A DNA stretch of 8,592 nucleotides from a bacterium (lineage in GTDB: Archaea > Thermoproteota > Nitrososphaeria > Nitrososphaerales > CADDZS01). A program made the translations under genes and the position numbers. The DNA lies in assembly GCA_027310845.1 (NCBI GenBank), contig DAIDAB010000080.1, positions 1-8,592 of the forward strand. Direction: 5' to 3'. Each line of letters begins with the position of its first letter. Position 1 is the first letter of the stretch. The notes under the pieces are model-generated. The model was not told the origin of the DNA. It saw nothing but the letters and a program-made list of their open reading frames with translations, and did not search any database. Shown here one piece after another: positions 6,012 through 8,592 of the stretch.

Positions 6012-7064
6012 ATGACATTCAGAAGACCTTCATCTGTGTTGATTGGACTCTTGCATCTAACCAAGAAAAAGAGGAACCTCGCCATTGGCTCGGCTGTCGC
6101 AATACTGGGAGGCGTCTTGGCTCCCTTTTTCATGGGCAAGTACGAAGTAAACGCAGTCCTGGATTATTTCCTGATCTATGTGGCCCTTGCCGAAAGCTAT
6201 GATATTCTCGGTGGCTTAATGGGGTACGTGGATCTCGGAATAACTGTGTTCTATGCTGCAGGTGCGTATCTCTTTGCTATTCCATACTTTTTGATGCGCT
6301 GGCCTGCTCTCGAAGCGTTCACAGTGTCGACGCTTCTTACTGGATTACTTGGCCTCCTTGTGAGTTTTCCTATGTTTCGCCTGAAGGGGTTTTACTTTGC
6401 CGTGGCTACACTCGCGCTTGTGCCTCTCGGGCAATACGTGGTCGAGGATCCATCACTCTTCAAAATAACTGGAGGTGTCGGTGGTGTAAACGGGGTGGTG
6501 TCAGTCAGCTATCAGGATGCATATTACGCTATTTTTGTGTACGCGGTTTTCGTCGTCGCCCTTGTCTATGCAATCTCAAAGTCCAGATTTGGGCTCGCGC
6601 TAACCAGTATACGTGAGGATGAGCAAATCGCGGAGTCTTCTGGTATCAACACGAGAATTATCAAGAAGATTGCGATGACTATCAGCGCTTCCCTCTGTGG
6701 ATTCACAGGTTGCCTATTTGCTTGGTCGCAGGGCAGCGTTGTCCCTGCAAACATTTTCTCTCTGTACATCGCATTCATTCCAGCCACTTTTGCTCTCTTC
6801 GGTGGAACCGGAACCATTCTCGGACCAATAATAGGTTCTGGCGTTTACAGCACAATTGATTATGTCCTGAGATCGACATTCATATTGGCTTCTCCATTCG
6901 CTGGGGCATCACGCTACGAAGAGGCAATAGTGGGCATCTTCTTGATCATAGTGGGACTGTTTGCACCAGGAGGCATTATGCAGTTGAGAAGACCATTGAA
7001 AAAGTTCTTCTTCGGCTCAGAGGCAACGTCTCAGTCTAAACCCATTAAAGTTCAAGAGAAGTAA
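6012..7064 (+). CDS. livM: LivM-type permease of a HAAT ABC importer
   Basis: This is the second membrane subunit, 350 residues, also BPD_transp_2. A first helix at about 24-41 precedes the family core: DYFLIYVALAESYDILGGLMGYVDLG (51-76), FYAAGAYLFAIPYF (80-93), FRLKGFYFAVATLALVPL (122-139), then the EAA-like loop SRFGLALTSIREDEQIAESSGIN (191-213), GCLFAWSQGSVVPANIFSL (233-251), FGGTGTILGPIIGS (263-276) and the closing LFAPGGI (316-322). All match LivM in order, and the length is normal. The ATG lies 3 bases after the livH stop, with AAGGCG at 6000-6005 as a weak ribosome site inside the end of livH, so the two are probably co-transcribed and translationally coupled. The gene ends 4 bases before the end of the opposing livF gene. 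Confidence 0.92.
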   Translation: MTFRRPSSVLIGLLHLTKKKRNLAIGSAVAILGGVLAPFFMGKYEVNAVLDYFLIYVALAESYDILGGLMGYVDLGITVFYAAGAYLFAIPYFLMRWPALEAFTVSTLLTGLLGLLVSFPMFRLKGFYFAVATLALVPLGQYVVEDPSLFKITGGVGGVNGVVSVSYQDAYYAIFVYAVFVVALVYAISKSRFGLALTSIREDEQIAESSGINTRIIKKIAMTISASLCGFTGCLFAWSQGSVVPANIFSLYIAFIPATFALFGGTGTILGPIIGSGVYSTIDYVLRSTFILASPFAGASRYEEAIVGIFLIIVGLFAPGGIMQLRRPLKKFFFGSEATSQSKPIKVQEK

Positions 7065-7068
7065 ATTC

Positions 7069-7800
7069 CTACATACCAAGGTAGGCCTTCTTCACATATT
7101 CGTTGTTGAATAGTTCGGAACCTTTGCCTTCAAGTGTGATTCTGCCATTTTCAACAACATATGCAGAGTCTGAAAGCTTCAAAGCCCTTCCTGCGTCCTG
7201 CTCAACAATCAAGATTGTCATTCCCGCTTCACAAAGTTTCTCAATTGCTGCGAAGATGCTATCGGCCACTATAGGCGAAAGTCCTCCCGAAGGTTCGTCC
7301 AGCATAAGGATCTTTGGCATGGACATCAAGCCTCTGCCAATGGCTAGCATCTGAGCCTCTCCTCCTGACAATGTTCCGCCGAGCTGTTTTCTTCTAGTTT
7401 CTAGTTTAGGAAAAAGGGAGTAAACGTTTCGCAAGCTCTTTGAATGGTGTAGCCTTGCATGTTTCGGATACGAACCCATTTGGAGATTCTCCTCGACAGA
7501 CATGTCGGCGAATATTCCTCGACCTTCTGGCACGTAGACGACGCCAGATTCTACAATTTTCTCTATAGGCATCTCGCTCAACACTTGGTCGCCAAAAAGT
7601 ATCCTTCCAGACTTCGGCCTGAGCAGTCCGGCAATTGTTTTGAGCGTGGTGGTTTTGCCTGCGCCGTTTGAGCCGATTAAAGAGACAATCTGTCCCTGAT
7701 TCACTATGAGCGAAATGCCCCACAGCACTCGAATATCTCCGTATCCGGCAATGACATTCTCAATTTGAAGACTTGGAATAGGACTCACCCAGGTACACAT
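7069..7800 (-). CDS. livF: LivF-type ATPase of a HAAT ABC importer
   Basis: This ABC ATPase of about 243 residues energises LivH/LivM together with LivG. Motifs, numbered from the TTG at 7803: A-loop Y21 in VIAGYGDIRVLWG, Walker A GSNGAGKT (44-51), the LivF-type Q-loop VPEGRGIF (91-98), signature LSGGE (145-149), Walker B ILMLDEPSGGLSP (165-177) and VEQD (200-203), where LivF proteins characteristically lack the switch histidine. The C-terminus YVKKAYLG is also typical of LivF. Possible starts are TTG 7803, ATG 7800 and GTG 7788. I used the ATG; the GTG (giving MSPIPSLQIENV) matches usual homologue starts almost as well. The start lies inside the end of livG (about 41 bases overlap), indicating an operon with coupled translation. 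Confidence 0.93.
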   Translation of the reverse strand: MCTWVSPIPSLQIENVIAGYGDIRVLWGISLIVNQGQIVSLIGSNGAGKTTTLKTIAGLLRPKSGRILFGDQVLSEMPIEKIVESGVVYVPEGRGIFADMSVEENLQMGSYPKHARLHHSKSLRNVYSLFPKLETRRKQLGGTLSGGEAQMLAIGRGLMSMPKILMLDEPSGGLSPIVADSIFAAIEKLCEAGMTILIVEQDAGRALKLSDSAYVVENGRITLEGKGSELFNNEYVKKAYLGM

Positions 7801-8494
7801 CAATGACCCTTTTGTCGGAGAGGACCTGTTCAGGACTCCCAGTTGAGAGCACTTCGCCAGAATGCAAGACTACAACTCTAGAGCACGCCGAACTTATCGC
7901 TTTCATAACATGCTCCACAATCAAGATGGTTATTCCCTTCTTCAGAAGGGATTTCATGAGCGCAACAAAATCTGCCACTTCTGATGGATTCAGTCCAGCC
8001 ATTGGTTCATCCAAAAGAAGAAGTTTGGGATTTGCCCCAAGTGCTCTTCCGACCTCTACCTTCTTGCGTTTTTCTATTGGCAGGTTCTTTGCAAGGATGG
8101 ATTCCATCGACTTGAGTTCTAGAAGGTCAAGTATTTGGTCTATTCTTCTTTCTCTCTGCGCTTCCTGGAATCCGCGTCCATACATTACTCCAACTGCGAC
8201 GTTTTCTCGCACTGTGTGGTTTAGGAATGGCCTGACATTCTGGTATGTTCTAGCTATTCCAATTCTACATATCGAATGGGGCTTGAGCTTTTTGATACTC
8301 CGTCCCTCGAAGAAAATGTCACCAGAAGTTGGTTTTTCTAGTCCGGTGATCAAATTGAAGACAGTGGTCTTTCCCGCCCCGTTTGGACCAATGAGTCCAA
8401 TAATCTCATTTGGCTCGACGCTGAAAGAGACGTCCTTCACGGCGATTAGACCTCCGAATTCTTTTGTTATATTGCGAGTTTCGAGAAGAGGCAG
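7760..8494 (-). CDS. livG: LivG-type ATPase of a HAAT ABC importer, non-standard start
   Basis: This is the partner ATPase of LivF. Numbered from a CTG start at 8494 (244 residues): N-terminal strand PLLETRNITKEFGGLIAVKDVSF (2-24) with A-loop F12, Walker A GPNGAGKT (36-43), Q-loop ARTYQNVRPF (81-90), the LivG-type degenerate signature LPIEKRKKVEVGRAL (138-152), Walker B LLLLDEPMAGLNP (158-170) and switch H195 in VEHVM, where the next residue is V instead of the usual D. The first standard start, GTG 8440, is codon 19 and would remove the first strand and the A-loop, which are plainly conserved in the DNA upstream. That upstream frame has no ATG, GTG or TTG before a TAG at 8498-8500. GGTGA (8502-8506) lies 7 bases from the CTG, a proper Shine-Dalgarno distance, so CTG initiation is my preferred reading. 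Alternatives are given in the findings. Confidence 0.88.
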   Translation of the reverse strand: MPLLETRNITKEFGGLIAVKDVSFSVEPNEIIGLIGPNGAGKTTVFNLITGLEKPTSGDIFFEGRSIKKLKPHSICRIGIARTYQNVRPFLNHTVRENVAVGVMYGRGFQEAQRERRIDQILDLLELKSMESILAKNLPIEKRKKVEVGRALGANPKLLLLDEPMAGLNPSEVADFVALMKSLLKKGITILIVEHVMKAISSACSRVVVLHSGEVLSTGSPEQVLSDKRVIDVYLGESYSKSSN

Positions 8495-8528
8495 ATCCTA
8501 TTCACCGGAGCCAAATTGCATTGCAAAA

Positions 8529-8555
8529 GGTCATTTGTAATATGTCCAAATGACC
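8529..8555. promoter_or_regulatory. Perfect 9-bp inverted repeat at the livGF promoter
   Basis: GGTCATTTG (8529-8537) and CAAATGACC (8547-8555) are exact inverted copies with a 9-base spacer. The centre, 8542, is almost on the transcription start predicted from the TATA box at 8568-8577. This is a classic place for a dimeric repressor site; a hairpin in the leader is the alternative. Confidence 0.6.
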
Positions 8556-8567
8556 AATCTTCGCCTC

Positions 8568-8577
8568 TATAAAATTT
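8568..8577 (-). promoter_or_regulatory. TATA box of the livGF operon
   Basis: On the minus strand this reads AAATTTTATA. Archaeal spacing predicts a start near 8545, about 50 bases before the livG CTG. On the plus strand the same bases read TATAAAATTT and could also serve a gene starting just beyond the right edge. Confidence 0.45.
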
Positions 8578-8592
8578 GAGCCAGTCAAACAT

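Noticed and set aside
8498..8500. The TAG before livG as a pyrrolysine codon
   Set aside because: Nothing here points to a Pyl-using lineage, and a CTG start with a good ribosome site explains the locus more simply.
7803..8540. A 245-codon open frame on the plus strand
   Set aside because: It lies fully antisense to livG, whose ABC motifs are unmistakable, and its translation shows no family features. It is a codon-bias shadow.

Overview
The window looks archaeal. A tRNA-Ser(GCU) gene carries a short intron at the canonical 37/38 site, with a bulge-helix-bulge splicing signal and no encoded CCA. Several genes have TATA-like boxes at about the archaeal distance from a start. The surface binding protein has an N-terminal membrane anchor, no lipobox and many N-glycosylation sequons. 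Moderate GC and this gene content would suit a heterotrophic TACK-type (for example Nitrososphaeria-like) lineage, but the sequence does not fix the taxonomy.

Layout, left to right. (1) 75-374 (+): a NIPSNAP-family dimeric alpha/beta-barrel protein. (2) 428-533 (+): intron-containing tRNA-Ser. (3) 558-1001 (-): a VOC/glyoxalase-fold protein whose start is uncertain. (4) 1002-1254: a long control region with a TATA box, a 10-bp-phased direct repeat and a 16-bp near-palindrome. (5) 1255-3234 (+): a PHS-type MFS phosphate permease fused to a C-terminal DUF47/PhoU-like domain. (6) 3328-8494: a complete branched-chain-amino-acid-type (HAAT) ABC importer made of livK (-), livHM (+) and livGF (-).

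The importer is complete but split. The membrane-anchored binding protein LivK diverges from the permease pair LivH-LivM across one shared promoter region. The ATPase pair LivG-LivF is transcribed toward livM and ends only 4 bp from it. LivK would capture substrate outside the cell, LivH/LivM form the channel and LivG/LivF power it. The substrate (branched-chain or other amino acid, amide, urea or aromatic acid) cannot be read from the sequence.

The most notable points are: the phosphate permease-DUF47 fusion, which keeps every phosphate-contact residue I can align from memory to the fungal PiPT structure; livG, whose conserved N-terminus has no ATG/GTG/TTG start but has a CTG with a well-placed Shine-Dalgarno, or alternatively an amber codon seven codons after an ATG; a perfect 9-bp inverted repeat at the predicted livG transcription start; and a very strong Shine-Dalgarno plus a palindrome-TATA module upstream of livH that imply two competing start models. 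I see no mobile elements, CRISPR arrays or integration sites.
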